From contig OX359245.1 of NCBI GenBank assembly GCA_947179485.1, positions 7,669,001 to 7,733,000 of the forward strand: a stretch of 64,000 nucleotides of DNA, given 5' to 3'. Below, one piece after another: positions 44,101 to 56,640 of the stretch. Position 1 is the stretch's first letter. The number at the start of each line of letters is the position of its first letter. Both the position numbers and the translations under genes were made by a program. This DNA comes from Allacma fusca (Eukaryota > Arthropoda > Collembola > Symphypleona > Sminthuridae). The notes under the pieces were generated by a model. The model saw only the letters and a program-made list of their open reading frames with translations, made no database searches and had not been told where the DNA came from.

Positions 44101-45300
44101 GGAGCCGAAAATCGTAGAATCTCAGAATCAAGTAACTTTGTAAATCTGAACGTATCCCCAATTTCCAGACTGCATTTTCATGTCATTGGTTACTTTAAAT
44201 TTTAAAAAGCAACACCCCGACATTAAAAATTCATAGATGTAACAATAAAAGCATCTAAACTAGTGTCCACACTTCAAATTTTAAATATAAGAACCAGCAT
44301 CGAATTTTTGTCCTTCATAATTCGATATTTAAGTAAAAAGTCGTCGACATTTTCGACTAAATGAAATAACTCTGCAACACTTTGTTCCCCAATATATAAC
44401 GTCACTCGATGAGTTGATGAAGTGCTAAAATTGTTGATGTACTATTGAGCAACAGTGTTAAAACGAACATTAGTAAAAAGGGCGTGAAAACTGTTATTTA
44501 ATAACATTAACTTAAAACTTTTTCTTCATTTTTTTGAATTTTCATGAAAATTCTGAAATTAAATTTCACTTTAAAAATCGTGTACTTTATAAGAACATGA
44601 CTCGTAAAATCTTTCATTCAAACAGTTTGCAGGAAATTGAGGTTCAGCTTTTTTCAAATTGCCTTGATTGACCCAGGTCAATTTAGTTTTAAAATCCCGG
44701 GGTTCAAAACGTGACGGAAATTCGGCGTTTTTTAGAATTTCAAATTCTTCATTTTGTTTTTGTAAAAAAAATTATTTGAGAAAATCCTATATACTAATTT
44801 GAAAGATTGTGCAGTCTTCGTGTTCGTCTTGGTGTACGAATTTGAGGCTCAAATTTCCGCGCGCTATTTTTATTGGCTGCGCCAGCAATAACTGGCTAAA
44901 TAAATTATTAAAATAATTTTTTAAAATTAAAAACAAAATATTAAAGCATTATACAGCAGCAAGGGCGGCGACATTGCCACGGGCAGCTGTCTACCATCTA
45001 GACAGCCCACTCTTTCAAATTAGAAGACATAATTATTTATAAATATTAAAGCGAAATTAAATTAAAAAATCGTTTTACCGTATGATAGTCAACGTTTTAT
45101 TAGGGCTGTGCTATTATTATGCTATTGGATACAACTATTTACTGGCTACCCTACTAACATTTGCCTCACTGACCCAGCAATTGCTGGCTGTGCAGTGCTC
45201 GTACATACATATATTAAACAAGTGCAGATCTGATTTTTATCTACCAAACATTTCAAGAATCGCACAGTAAACAGCACAATAATTATTTAACATGACCTAT
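41111..45300. other. No gene seen; decayed repeats
   Basis: Scattered pieces of the same repeat family (GGTAACTTCGATGGCTTTGG at 41500, GACCTGGAAGCTTAGGAATTT at 41864, GTTACTGAATCGAAGCC at 42829, GAAGTGGCGTTGAAGCTC at 43838, TTCACTTTAAAAATCGTGTA at 44566). Short open frames here show no domain and are not conserved between copies. Confidence 0.45.
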
Positions 45301-45685
45301 CCCAAGTAGCAATTTGAATCGGATATATGGTGGCAAAATTATGGATTGCTGGAAATCAGTTGGCGACGGAAGCATACAGAGATCCGCTGCATCTGCGATG
45401 CATTAATATTGTTGGCATTTAGCATTTAGCTGACGGATTGATTCCTTCAGATTTCGGCCTTTTTTCCAGATATAAATCTCATTGTCGTTTTTCCAGCAAA
45501 CAAACAATCGCTTTTCTCTTTCTGAAATAAACGGCTATTTGTGCAACATACATACATAGAGTGTACGTTGTGAACTCCGTTCATTTCCATTTGTAACAGT
45601 TGTGTGGCAGTTCGTCTCTGAAGGTCCGTTTTGTCAGACTATTGTATTTCTTTCTCATTTATCTTTGAAATTTCGCCTGGCTGTT

Positions 45686-45893
45686 ATGGTACGAAAGTAT
45701 GCAGTGATTGAGTATACGGGTGAAATATCTGTGGCGTTAGTGCCCAAATGTTGATTATTTGCACTCCAAGTGATTTTGGCCTTCGTTGAAAGCCGAAAGA
45801 AGTTTGAAATCCGCCCTCAAAAGAGCTATCAATCCAGACAACCACTGGACATTTTTGTGCAGCCTGAGTAATCCGACAACTTGGTATGTTTGA
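45686..45893 (+). pseudogene. 5' exon of a DUF4806-type gene relic
   Basis: ATG 45686 opens MVRKYAVIEYTGEISVALVP, which fits the 'k.aVVeF....V.VVP..W' start I associate with many arthropod proteins ending in DUF4806. A TGA follows; in another frame the text goes on as WPSLKAERSLKSALKRAINP and HWTFLCSLS to a good donor (CTTG|GTATGT, 45894). A second exon starts after TTTTTTATAG at 55634: DDYNGGLQLASNLHLQSE, then a stop near 55698. The intron contains the whole Gypsy element. At least one frameshift means this copy is dead. The family link is by recall of the motif order and needs a profile search. Confidence 0.45.
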
Positions 45894-45916
45894 TAATTAT
45901 TATTTATTGTGTATAC

Positions 45917-46457
45917 TGTTAAGCCCTTATTGGCTTTAGGAATGATTATAAGCTAAAATATTCCATACTGCAACATTGATGTACATATATGTCTGTAAAA
46001 TACATTAGGTACCTTTGTTTACTACATTTCCATTGGTTAGAATAATGTAGGAAATATTCCAGGAGGTTGGCACATAAGTGCTCACCTTCTTATATAAACC
46101 CCAGCCTCTCAGTCTCAGGGAGACGAGAGAATCCCGAGCCACAGACCAAGAAAGACCAAGAGACGCGTGTGTGAACAGTCAAACTGTGTAACCTTTGTAT
46201 GTACGATATACAATAAAAACTGTACTGAGCGAGTAAGAAGATACACAACATACGCACTTATTTCCCACGACCGTCGTCTCATCCCTCTCACACAGCATCG
46301 TGTGCACGCTGCCTGCTGCACATTCCCCCATTCACTATTTTTAACTCTCCATTCCTTCCTCACTAAATCTCTCTCCACTATTTCCTATTTTATTCCTTTT
46401 TATTTCATTTCCTCCTTCCTGAGCTATAATTCCCCCATAATCAAATCATACTTAACA
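45917..46457 (+). repeat. 5' LTR
   Basis: 541 bp, TGTTAAG to CTTAACA (7-bp inverted ends). TATATAA lies at 46091-46097, followed by a TCAGT initiator-like motif near 46109, and AATAAA at 46212-46217. Identical to 55001-55541. Confidence 0.97.
46091..46097 (+). promoter_or_regulatory. LTR promoter (TATA box)
   Basis: TATATAA in a GC-richer part of the LTR, about 20 bases before CTCAGTCTCAGG, a likely transcription start. The same promoter recurs in the 3' LTR near 55175. Confidence 0.6.
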
Positions 46458-46475
46458 TGGTGCACGGTGCGCGGT
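46458..46475 (+). other. Primer-binding site
   Basis: TGGTGCACGGTGCGCGG starts directly after the 5' LTR. The leading TGG is complementary to a tRNA CCA end, as expected for minus-strand priming. I could not assign the tRNA. Confidence 0.6.
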
Positions 46476-46645
46476 TTTTCTGTACTTTGAATTCGTTAAT
46501 TCTAGTATAGACGTTTCCCTTACCTCTCTGCGAGTGTGCTCCCGTGTAAAAACTCTTACAAAAAAAAATCTTTGTGGCGTCCGCCTCTGCCGGAGGCCCT
46601 GCCCAAATTTTCCTACTCTTTCCTCACTTTTCCTCCACAAAACCC

Positions 46646-49291
46646 ATGTCTCGACAAGAAATACGACTCATAAGAGTGGTAAAATTAAATTCCCGTAGCG
46701 AGTTCATCCGCTACAATAACGTAAATTACATTGCCATTCTCCAAAGTGACGCCAACAACGTCGATCTTAGTTCTACAGAGCAAACGGAAGCATTAAACAA
46801 GTATCCCCACCTAACTGTAGAAAAAGCTATCCGTCAGTTCCGATTTTATAAACTCTTTCGTCAGAAACTACCACAATATCTCAACACGGACATCGTACCA
46901 GAAACGGTCACCGCCGCGGATTTTGACGTGTTATACAAACAACGAAGCCGTATTCCACGGTCAGTGGACACCTCCACAACCTTGGACGAGACAACTGTAA
47001 TTCCCGTACCGGACGACACACGAGCTCAAACTCCACCAAGCACCGACGGAGAAAATACGGAGGGCCCGACTCCTGAACCTCCGACCACGCCAGACGATTT
47101 CAGGTCATTCAACCCGTCCCGAACTTCCACCCTAGCCATCTCTACTGGACCACATGATCCAGCTAACGAATCGAACTTCGTTACAACAGAAACTGTAAAT
47201 CAAAATTTTAATTTTTCTGAGCATACTATCATAGCCACCCCAACCGCAACGAATTCCCAACCTGCGTCCACTCGTCTGTTCAACAACCAAAATTACTTCG
47301 ACGAAGTTGCCCAACAATTTGTCGATCGAATCCAATCGAAACAACAGCGGGATCACTCCGGAACCAGCCTTGTAAATTACCCCTATTATCAACAACTTTT
47401 GGGAGATCTGAACTTAGCTACAGCACTAACACCCGACCTTAGCTTCCTAAACACCCGAGCAAGTTTCAACCGTATTGTTGCAAGAATCATTACCATCTTT
47501 CGAAATTGGCAAACCCACAGTACCGAACACACGTCATTAATAGAAGAACTACAAGACATTCACGAGTCTTTGTTAGCTACGGATCTCCTCACCACCGTAA
47601 CTACATCCGCAGCAATCCCCACAACTTCCACTGCAACTGCATCTCATTCGTTTCTCTCTCATCCTACTCCTGCATCTTCCGCTCCACAATTGTATAGTCT
47701 GATCCCCCTAACTAATTCTTCGTCCGAAAGGCTCAAAACTTTGAAAAGACAGAACCAAGATATTACCCACCAACTAACCTTAGCCTATTACCTCAGTCTT
47801 GTAGATGAAAATAACCTGATCAATAACGTCACTCTTTCCAACTTCCCTTTCACATCTCCGGACGCCTATCGTGAAGCAATTTTTCTATTGCCACAAGAAT
47901 TTATCTCTGAAGCGACCCATCAACACCCAAACCTTCTATCTATCCCACCATCCTCCTTTCCTGAGAATCCTCAATCAAATCCTAACCAAAACGCTACCAC
48001 TCCTGATATTGATCCTGACGAACCCACAACTATCATTCCTAACGACGATAATCCACTTTATAATATTCACATCACACCTCCTCCTGCGTCAAACACTGAC
48101 ATTGATTCCGATTCCGACTCCGAATCCCTTCATTTTACCACAGCTTCAAATAGTGTTTACTCATCTCGAGCTTCTTCTCGAGCCTCCTCTCCTGCTCCAT
48201 CCATTTCTCCTATTCTTCCTCCCGTTGCACCTCAACCCATCATGGACAATAACAGATTCCTCCTTGATAAACCAAAATTTTCCGCTTCAGAACTCTCCTC
48301 TGACAATCTCAGAAAGTTCTTTACACGTTGTAATTCCTTCTTTGCCACATTCAATGCTGATGACGCTACCAAAAAAGCATACATCCAACATCAAATATCA
48401 GATGCGTCACCAACATGAAAAAATTATCTTGACCACTACTGTGACTTAAGATCAACACAGCGCAAAACTTATCAGCAATTCTGTGACGACATCCTAAACA
48501 ACATTCCGAAAGATGTACCAGACAGTAAGACCAAGATACTCAATGCTCTCTCCATGACAAAATACGCCACGGAAACTGCAACAATGTTTGCGCTCAGAGT
48601 TAAGGCTGCAGCTGGTTCCGATTGGAACAATTTTCCAGAAATTACAGCAGTGGAATCCATCCGAGAAAAACTGGACCCTACAGTAAAGATATTCCTGCAG
48701 CGGCACAATGCAAAAATCCGTAATTTTGCCCATTTACTAGATGGTCTCAAGGCTTATGAAACCTGTGCGCCTCAAAATCCACAAGAACAAGCTACTCCTA
48801 CTCCACAGCTTCCCTCAAGTTTGGTTGACAAGCTCGACGCCGTTCTAGAAAGGCTAGACAAGTTGGAATGTACAAATACAGCTATAATGGCTGTAACCAA
48901 CCAGATGCCCCAGTCCAGACGCCAGTATTCATCACACTTTGCCCAAGGACAAAATTCCAATCCTTCCAACCCTATCGTATGCTACAGATGCAACAAGTCT
49001 GGCCATATAGGAAGACAATTCCCTACCATGAATACGCAACAACAAGGACAGGCAACTGCCTCTACAGTTATTTGTGAACGATGCTCAAGACCTGGCCATC
49101 AGACAAAATTCTGCCGTCAGCACCTTCCCATGCACTACACAGACTACGGTCTGTATCTTTCTGCAAGACGACAACAAAGAGAACAACAACCCCAGAATTT
49201 AAACTCGCCAGGGCAGGCTGCCCTAGGCCTGCCCACAAGCAACTTACGAGCATTACCAGCTCCAGAAACTCAAGCCTCCAACCGAAATTAA
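46646..49291 (+). CDS. gag: Gag polyprotein, one in-frame TGA
   Basis: Structural protein of the virus-like particle. ATG 46646 (MSRQEIRLIRVVKLN) begins a frame of 881 codons to TAA 49289-49291, interrupted only by TGA 48416-48418. The N-terminal two thirds are long and low-complexity (Thr/Pro/Ser/Asn-rich, including a run of alternating Asp and Ser near 48095-48125), unusual in length for a Gypsy gag. The capsid-like part starts near 48250 (FLLDKPKFSASELSSDNLRKF). Two zinc knuckles follow: CYRCNKSGHIGRQF, where the last Cys is Phe, and CERCSRPGHQTKFC, which is intact. The 3' end overlaps pol and holds the frameshift signal at 49198. Confidence 0.9.
49198..49234 (+). promoter_or_regulatory. 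-1 ribosomal frameshift signal (slippery site plus hairpin)
   Basis: TTTAAAC at 49198-49204 is in exact register with gag (T TTA AAC). After a 6-nt spacer (TCGCCA) comes a hairpin: GGGCAGGC, loop TGCCCTAG, GCCTGCCC (49211-49234), an 8-bp perfect GC-rich stem. Slipping back one base enters the pol frame, which is open from there. This fits the standard X XXY YYZ model, with the heptamer also used by coronaviruses. Confidence 0.88.
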
Positions 49292-52200
49292 TAATTCCGA
49301 CCATCTCTATGCTGTCTGCAACTCCAACATCCATCTATTCCCTATCGTGTTCTTTAAAAATTATCATCACTATCCATGGCCACAAACTCCCGTGTCTCAT
49401 CGACACAGGGGCTGCAGCATCACTTATTCACCCTTCATATGTACCACATGGATCACGAATAATGCCGAGTACAATAAGGCTTGTAGACGCTAGTGGAAAT
49501 CCCATGCAGAACAACGGCCTAACTCTCGTCAAATTTAAGATAGGTAAATAAACCTTCAACCATCCCTTCATTGTAGCCCCATCGACTTCTCTCAACTGTA
49601 TTTTAGGTACAGACTTTCTGTACTCGAAAACTGGCTTTATCATCAATACTTCAACAAATACACTCTGGAATAAATTCACGGGATACGTCCCCCTTATTCA
49701 CACTCTTCTTCAACATGAACAAGCCTTGCAAGACCAAAGTGACCTTCCAATTTCACTTCCAGAGTCTACTTTAACAAAAGAATCTGTTTCCAAAAAATCC
49801 TTGAACCTCATCTCGACAACAGCGAATGCTACGCTTCACCAACCCTTAGACAAAGAACAGGAAGTTCAGTCCGTTGATCCTCCTCTGACTCCTTCCAAGG
49901 AAACTTACACACCTTCTCGAACATCTGCCTCCACACAAACCCGTTCCACTTCTACAGAGAGCTCATCTCAAACCCTTTCCACAAGAAAGATTAAAACTTT
50001 ACATGGAAATAAATATTTCCGAAGACCGCAGCAATATTCAACTACAACAGATACTACCTCAGACGAGTCTGACAAGGGATACTACCATAGGTCATCCAAC
50101 CCAAACCGTCGCAGGATTTCCACTTCTCACAGAGCTACTATCAAAACTATGCCCACTTCTACATCTTGCCAACCTACTATACCTCCCAAACCTACAACAT
50201 CTACAACTCTTCCCATTTTGTGTGTTTCACACACCAAACCAAATCATGTGCTACGGGTACTAGGCACTCAAGTTATTAGCCCTAGGTCTCATGTCACTAT
50301 CCCGACTTTTCATCCCTGCGAGGAAAATATCCCAATGTATTTTGAACCTCATCCTTCTCTTTACAATGATTATCACGTTCTCGCTCCACACTCCATCCTG
50401 TCTCCCACTTCTAAATTTTTTCTTGTCACTAATCCCACCAATATTCCAGTTACTCTACCGGATGGCCTCGGTTTAGGTCACATAACTCCTTTAGACTATT
50501 ATGACAACTCTATGACTCCCATCCCAATCAACGACATTGATAACTCCCAACTTGACAACGAAGTTGCCTCATTTAAAATTAATCCCGAGCTCAACACTGA
50601 AGATACAATCAAAATCAGGAACTTACTCAAAGAATACCGTAGCTCCTTTGCATTTCACCCTAACGAACTAGGCAAATGTGACACCATCCCATTTAAAGTC
50701 GAATTGGAACACCAGAAAATTGTTGCTCACAAGGCTTATAAGACATCGGCCTTCCAGGACCAGATTATTAATGCCGAAGTACAGAAACTACTTCACAACA
50801 ACATCATTGAACCATCCACGTCCCCCTTTACCAGTCCTGTAATTATTATCCTCAAAAAACGTAACGACGAAGGACTACGCAAACCCAGAATGGTCATTGA
50901 CTTTAGATCTTTGAATAAGTTAACAAAAGCCATGCATTGGCCCCTCCCAAACATTGACGACATCTTGAGACGGCTTCAAAACCAGACATACTTTAGCACT
51001 CTAGACCTTGCCCAAGGTTTCCACCAAATCACTGTTGACAAAGATTCCCGTAAAAAGCTCAGTTTTATCACACAGGATGGCCAATTTCAATACCTCATGA
51101 TGCCCTTCGGCACGAAAAACTCCCCCTCCCATTTTTGCCGCCTTATAGATGTCATTTTATCAGATTTAAAATACTCCACTGCAATGGCATACGTAGACGA
51201 CATTGTCGTGGCCAGCAAGACGATCGATGCCCATATCAGCAAACTCAGAAAAATCTTTGACCGCTTCAATGAGCACAACTTGAAATTCGAACCCACCAAG
51301 TGTCGGTTCGGTTTTGAGAAAATTCACCTACTGGGCTTCACAATAACCGCTTACGGCATACAGCCCTACAATGAAAATCTAGCTGGAATAAGAAACATGC
51401 CACCTCCACATGATGTCAAATCAGTCCAGTCTTTCTTAGGCATGGCCAACTTTTTTAGACGCTTCATCCCTCACTTTGCTCAAATTGCTTCCCCACTACG
51501 GGAACTAACAAGACAAAATGTACCCTTCGAATGGACACAAGAATGTCAACAGGCATTCGAGGCTTTGCAGAACCTCCTCATTTGTCAACCTGTACTAGCA
51601 CACTATGATCCCAATAAACCTACATTCCTATACACGGATGCATCTTTATTAGGTATTGGAGCCTATCTTACCCAACTTCAACCTGATGGACATGAACATC
51701 CCATATGTTTCCTCAGTAGAAAATTGAATAAGTACGAACAAAAATACAACATCAGACTGTTAGAATTACTGGCCATTACATGGGCCACAATGAAGTTAAA
51801 AGAATACCTCTTAGGAATTCCATTCACAGTAAAGACGGATCACCACAGCCTCTGTTATATTATGAAAACCAAGGACGACTTGGACCCGAAACTCCAACGT
51901 CTCCAGTTGTTACTGATGCCCTATGACATCACTATCCAGTATGTCAAAGGCACTACACATCGCGTAGCTGATTGCCTCAGTCGTAACCCATTTGGGGACC
52001 CTGACCATTCCGAGACTGACAATGATGCCTGCTTGTCCATTAATGCCATTAGCATTTCTACCCTCAAAGAAGAACAGATGAATGATCAGGCCATAGCAAA
52101 AATCATTACTAAACTACCTACAACTTGGAAATTGAAATCAAAGTATACACTAATTAATGGTATTTTATATAAATACAATTCCAAACAAGGTGAAACCTCC

Positions 52201-53820
52201 CTCATCGTAATTCCCAAGCCAATGGTCCCTGACATAATTCACAAACATCACAATTCTATGTGCCATATGGGCCACACAAAAACTTTACGGAAGCTACAAA
52301 CTAGTTTTTACTGGCGGACCATGTCCAAAGATGTACATGCATTTATTCAATCCTGCCCCATCTGCCAGGAACGCAAAACTCCCAGAGGACAGAAGCAACC
52401 TGGAGAATTCCAGTATATACCCATCCCCCTCCGCCCATTTGAAAGAATTCAAATGGACGTCCAAGGTCCCATCACGAATCAAGCCGGTCGTCCACGCTAC
52501 ATAATCACAGCTATCTGCTATCTGACTAAATTTTTAGTCACTGACGTCGTCCCCATTGCAGATGCTAAAACAATTGCAAATTTTATGTGCAACAAACTCG
52601 CCTGCTTATACTCCCTGCCAGAAATAATACAAACAGATCAAGGCACAGAATTTAATAACTCAGTTATCTCGGAGTTATCGAAAATATTCAGCTTTAACAT
52701 AAACTACTCAACAACATTCCACCCTGAGAGCCAAGGGCTCGTGGAAAGGACCCACCAAACTCTAGGTGATGCCATCGCCTTATACTCAGCTGAAGCTAAA
52801 ACTGACTGGCCCTTAGCACTCCCCGCTTTGACCTTTCATTTAAATAACACCCAACACACTTCTCATGGATACACCCCGTTCTTCCTTCTCCACGGATTCA
52901 ATGCTCGGACCCCTCTTCGAAATGCCTTCCCCACGTTTTCCCCTGAACACCAAAATATTCAAAATATGGACACACTATGGAAAACAACACATGATATTCT
53001 CACACGTCATCGAGAAAAATATGCTGCCCGAGTTAACAAAAGTAAACGCACAGTTGCATATGAAATAGGGGATAATGTGCTCTTAGAGCACACTTCCATT
53101 AAGCCGGGAGTAAGCACAAAAATCCTTCCCCGCTGGAAAGGCCCCTTCAGTATTGTTGACATTCCATCCGCAGTTAATTATTCAATAAGAGGTTCCACTG
53201 GCACGACTATGAAAACAATGACAGTACACGTTTCAAGACTCAAGAAATATTATGAACGACCAAACTGGTTAAAACTGCCATCTTTATTGAGTACAACACA
53301 ACAAGCTCCGACTCCAGAGCAGTCCACAAATTTACACGAGTTAACACAAGCTCCTCCTGACTCTACAGGTCCTGTGACCTCACCTGACCCTGAAAATATT
53401 TCTAAGTGTTTAGAGAAAGAAAAATCGGGCGTGACCCCTCTAGGACCTCACGATCCCGGGGACCCCACCCAAACCCCTCCCCCTATGGAAGGCCCCCCTC
53501 CCCCAAGAGGTCACCTTCCCCCATTGGAATCCAACCCTTCTAAAGATTCAACACCTGACCTACCTACAATAATTGATCAATCTACGGCACTATCAAATCA
53601 TAATGACCCATTCAGTGCACATTTACAACAATCAGATTCAATTACACTGCCTACAAAAAGAATCAGAAGGACTCAACAACAAATTCTAGAAGAGGATTCA
53701 CAAAAAATAATTCCCTCAGATTTTTACACTCGTAAAGATGAAGAATTCCGAAGGTCTACACGACATAATATACAAGCAGTGGAAAATTTGTTCCATTCAA
53801 TGCTTGTTCGCTGTTCATAA
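49204..53820 (+). CDS. pol: Pol polyprotein (protease, RT, RNase H, integrase), one in-frame TAA
   Basis: About 1,538 codons in the -1 frame relative to gag, interrupted only by TAA at 49549-49551. Aspartic protease: CLIDTGAAASLIH near 49390, then CILGTDFL near 49600. A Thr/Ser-rich spacer follows (49750-50200). Reverse transcriptase: MVIDFRSLNKLTKAMHWPLP, TLDLAQGFHQI, MPFGTKNSP and catalytic YVDD near 51190. RNase H: LYTDASLLGIGAYL and LLELLAI, then TDHHSL. Integrase: zinc-binding HKHHNSMCHMGHTKT..CPICQ (H-H-C-C) and catalytic D (MDVQGP), D (TDQGTEF) and E (GLVERTHQ), spanning about 52450-52745. The C-terminus is Pro-rich (PPPMEGPPPPRG near 53490) and ends in a basic HNIQAVENL region. The stop lies in the protease, so this copy alone could not make RT by normal translation. 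Confidence 0.95.
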
Positions 53821-55000
53821 TTTTGTTCAACATTACTATACTCAAGAAAACATTAACAAAATTTCAAAAGAAAAATTATGGAACTCAAGAAAATTCCATT
53901 CTCGGTCATTTATCTTAGCCCCAAATATAATGGTCTCAACCAACATTATTACAACACTCAAAATACCGTGCACGGGCAAAAGTTGCCGAGTACCGCGTAG
54001 CACTTCAACCGAATAAACAATTAAAAATTGACCCACAAGTACTGAGTGCTCATAATGCAAGAAAATCACATTATACCATGACCGGCGTCATAGATAAATT
54101 ACCTGGATCTACAGACCGTAAGGGTACCAGCCTGCAGACCCTTCGCCCTATCCTAACAACAACTATCACTTTCACTTTTCAATTTTTATCCATGAACGAT
54201 GCCTTCAGAATCACAAAATTGTTGTCACCCTGTAGAAAATAAAAATACAGGATTACACTTTGATTATCACAAACTTATGCTAATTCATGATTATCTTTGA
54301 GTTCTAGAACAATTTACATTCTGCAGAATTATCCTCCGAAAACTCCAGCTGAAGAACTCTCCGCATCTCCTTCTCCCTGAGTTAGCAGCTATAAAACTCT
54401 TGGATCCACAACGGCGCCAACCAATTTCATGAAAATCTACGATTAAAATCTTTTTTTTTCTATTGCTTTTTATTATCACAAACATTTACACATGATATAC
54501 TTATTTACTCTGTTAACACTCACTCTATTTTTCCTTAAAGGCCTTCTATTTTCCCGATACTTATAGAATTGATCACTAAAATATTGTATCGACCCCTTCC
54601 TATTCGAAACTCTGAAACACACACAAAATTTCTTTGTAATATCTTTCACGCACACATTTACACTCATATTTTATGCTAACCTTCTTATACACACACAAAA
54701 AATGTTTTTTTTTACTCACCCTTTATAATCACTTTCTTGTATTTTGTACTCCACAAATTATGGGGGCATAATTTTGCCCTTCCTAGTGCAGTTTACGGCG
54801 TTAAAATCGGTTTAAAAATGTATTTACTATGAAATTTCTAACATATTGTAAGTATTCCGTATGATAACAACTTTAGCAAATATGGCTACCAGGATAAGCA
54901 CACCTTCAAGTTCAAGACTACACAAGAAGGAAAAAACCGCTCCACATCCAGCTCATATTTTTTTCAACGATGGGGTCATCGTTTCCTTTAATCCAATGAA
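53821..55000 (+). other. Non-coding region between pol and 3' LTR
   Basis: About 1.2 kb without an env-like frame. A purine-rich AAGAAGGAAAAAAC (54925-54938) is the only tract like a plus-strand primer, but it ends some 60 bases before the LTR. Many ACACAC and TTTTTT stretches. Confidence 0.5.
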
Positions 55001-55541
55001 TGTTAAGCCCTTATTGGCTTTAGGAATGATTATAAGCTAAAATATTCCATACTGCAACATTGATGTACATATATGTCTGTAAAATACATTAGGTACCTTT
55101 GTTTACTACATTTCCATTGGTTAGAATAATGTAGGAAATATTCCAGGAGGTTGGCACATAAGTGCTCACCTTCTTATATAAACCCCAGCCTCTCAGTCTC
55201 AGGGAGACGAGAGAATCCCGAGCCACAGACCAAGAAAGACCAAGAGACGCGTGTGTGAACAGTCAAACTGTGTAACCTTTGTATGTACGATATACAATAA
55301 AAACTGTACTGAGCGAGTAAGAAGATACACAACATACGCACTTATTTCCCACGACCGTCGTCTCATCCCTCTCACACAGCATCGTGTGCACGCTGCCTGC
55401 TGCACATTCCCCCATTCACTATTTTTAACTCTCCATTCCTTCCTCACTAAATCTCTCTCCACTATTTCCTATTTTATTCCTTTTTATTTCATTTCCTCCT
55501 TCCTGAGCTATAATTCCCCCATAATCAAATCATACTTAACA
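55001..55541 (+). repeat. 3' LTR
   Basis: 541 bp, identical to 45917-46457 in a base-by-base reading; ends CTTAACA and is followed by the ATAC target duplication. Confidence 0.97.
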
Positions 55542-55545
55542 ATAC

Positions 55546-56640
55546 ATAATTGCGAAAATTAAAGTTTGTGTTGCGTTATAAATTGAATTTACCCTTGAGA
55601 GCTATATATTGCGAACTGTTTTGTTTTTTATAGATGATTACAACGGTGGATTACAGCTTGCTTCGAATCTCCACCTGCAAAGCGAGTAACACAACCTGCA
55701 CAAAAGTCACAATTTCTACACCAGAAAGAAGAAATCATTCCTGCAACCCCTGGTTAGCATTTGAAGTATACTTCCTTGTACAAACTTTCACCAATTCACT
55801 TTTAGTAAATTATGCGATGTAAATTTTAAATGAATGACTATTATTTGAATGCTATGACAATTGTTACAAGTAATATGCATTTAATGATACAACTAAATGA
55901 AAATATGTTGTGATTGAAGCAAAAAGTATTTACAAAACTATTTTCAGTAGTTAATGAATTAATTAAAATATTGTTATTAATACTAATATAATGATAAAAT
56001 TGAGTTGTAGCGACATTATCAAGTATGTACTGACTACTTACTATTCTATAAACTTACAGAATGTACCACCATTATGTTATCCTATTCAATGTTCCAAACT
56101 TGACATTTATGTATCTAACAATGAAGAGATGTATATTTATGTGTAAATATTTTGAGTGTATAATTTGAAGCATAAGTGTATATTGCTCCCCTATTCTAAT
56201 TATTTTATGTTATTACAGTTTCCATGCGTCCCCAAGGCAGGAACATTTTAAACTTGTAATTCATTTGTAAAATGCTGACAATTGATTCTGAATAAACTTG
56301 TAATAACCATGTATGCATATCGTTTTAAAAATTTGAGCATCTGGTAGACAGATTGTAGAAAGTCGGCATAATAACAATTATCTGCCGGCCAATTATAAAA
56401 TTGACTATTGTTTTAAATCGGAATACGATCAGTTCAATATTGGACCATCATTGGTAAGCACATTGTGGGATGTGGTCGGCAAGCATGCGAATGGTGTCGG
56501 ATCGTTTGATAGTTGGCAGTGGCGACAAAAATGGCTAGTGGGACGACCTTTTAGCACCCGTGTCGGGCCAATGTCGGTCCGTTGGAAAATGTTACTTGGG
56601 CTGCCAAATGAGAGACTGACCACAGACAAAAAAGAAATAG
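55546..56640. other. Right part of the split TIR element; exon relic, otherwise no gene
   Basis: Exon relic DDYNGGLQLA.. at 55634-55698, then AT-rich sequence with an AATAAACTTG signal near 56290. From 56349 to 56600 a GC-richer part with TCGGC/GGCC words resembles the ends of the TIR element at 9273-11479. Confidence 0.4.

Larger units (their letters stand above)
45917..55541 (+). mobile_element. Complete Ty3/Gypsy retrotransposon
   Basis: 9,625 bp with two 541-bp LTRs (TGTTAAG...CTTAACA), flanked by ATAC target duplications (45913-45916, 55542-55545). Gag, then pol in the -1 frame with order protease, reverse transcriptase, RNase H, integrase, which defines Ty3/Gypsy. No env. The two LTRs read identical base for base, so insertion was recent. 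The element landed in the intron of a DUF4806-type gene relic. Two nonsense codons (48416 and 49549) interrupt the proteins. Confidence 0.96.
45301..56600. mobile_element. Possible second gene-carrying TIR element, split by a Gypsy insertion
   Basis: Left end CCCAAGTAGCAATTTG (45301) and right end, inverted, CCCAAGTAACATTTTC (56600) match at 13 of 16 positions and resemble the CCCAGTAAACC ends of the element at 9273-11479. TTGGC/GGCC-type words are frequent near both ends. Without the 9.6-kb Gypsy insertion the element would be about 1.7 kb and would contain a DUF4806-type gene relic, as the first element does. The target duplication is not clear, hence low confidence. Confidence 0.35.

Noticed and set aside
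46115-46490. Open frames on both strands in the 5' LTR, repeated near 55199-55562
   Set aside because: They are the same LTR sequence read twice, overlap the promoter and polyadenylation signal, and have no protein features.
47871-48449. 192-codon plus-strand frame overlapping gag
   Set aside because: Alternative-frame shadow over a biased Thr/Pro/Ser-rich region of gag.
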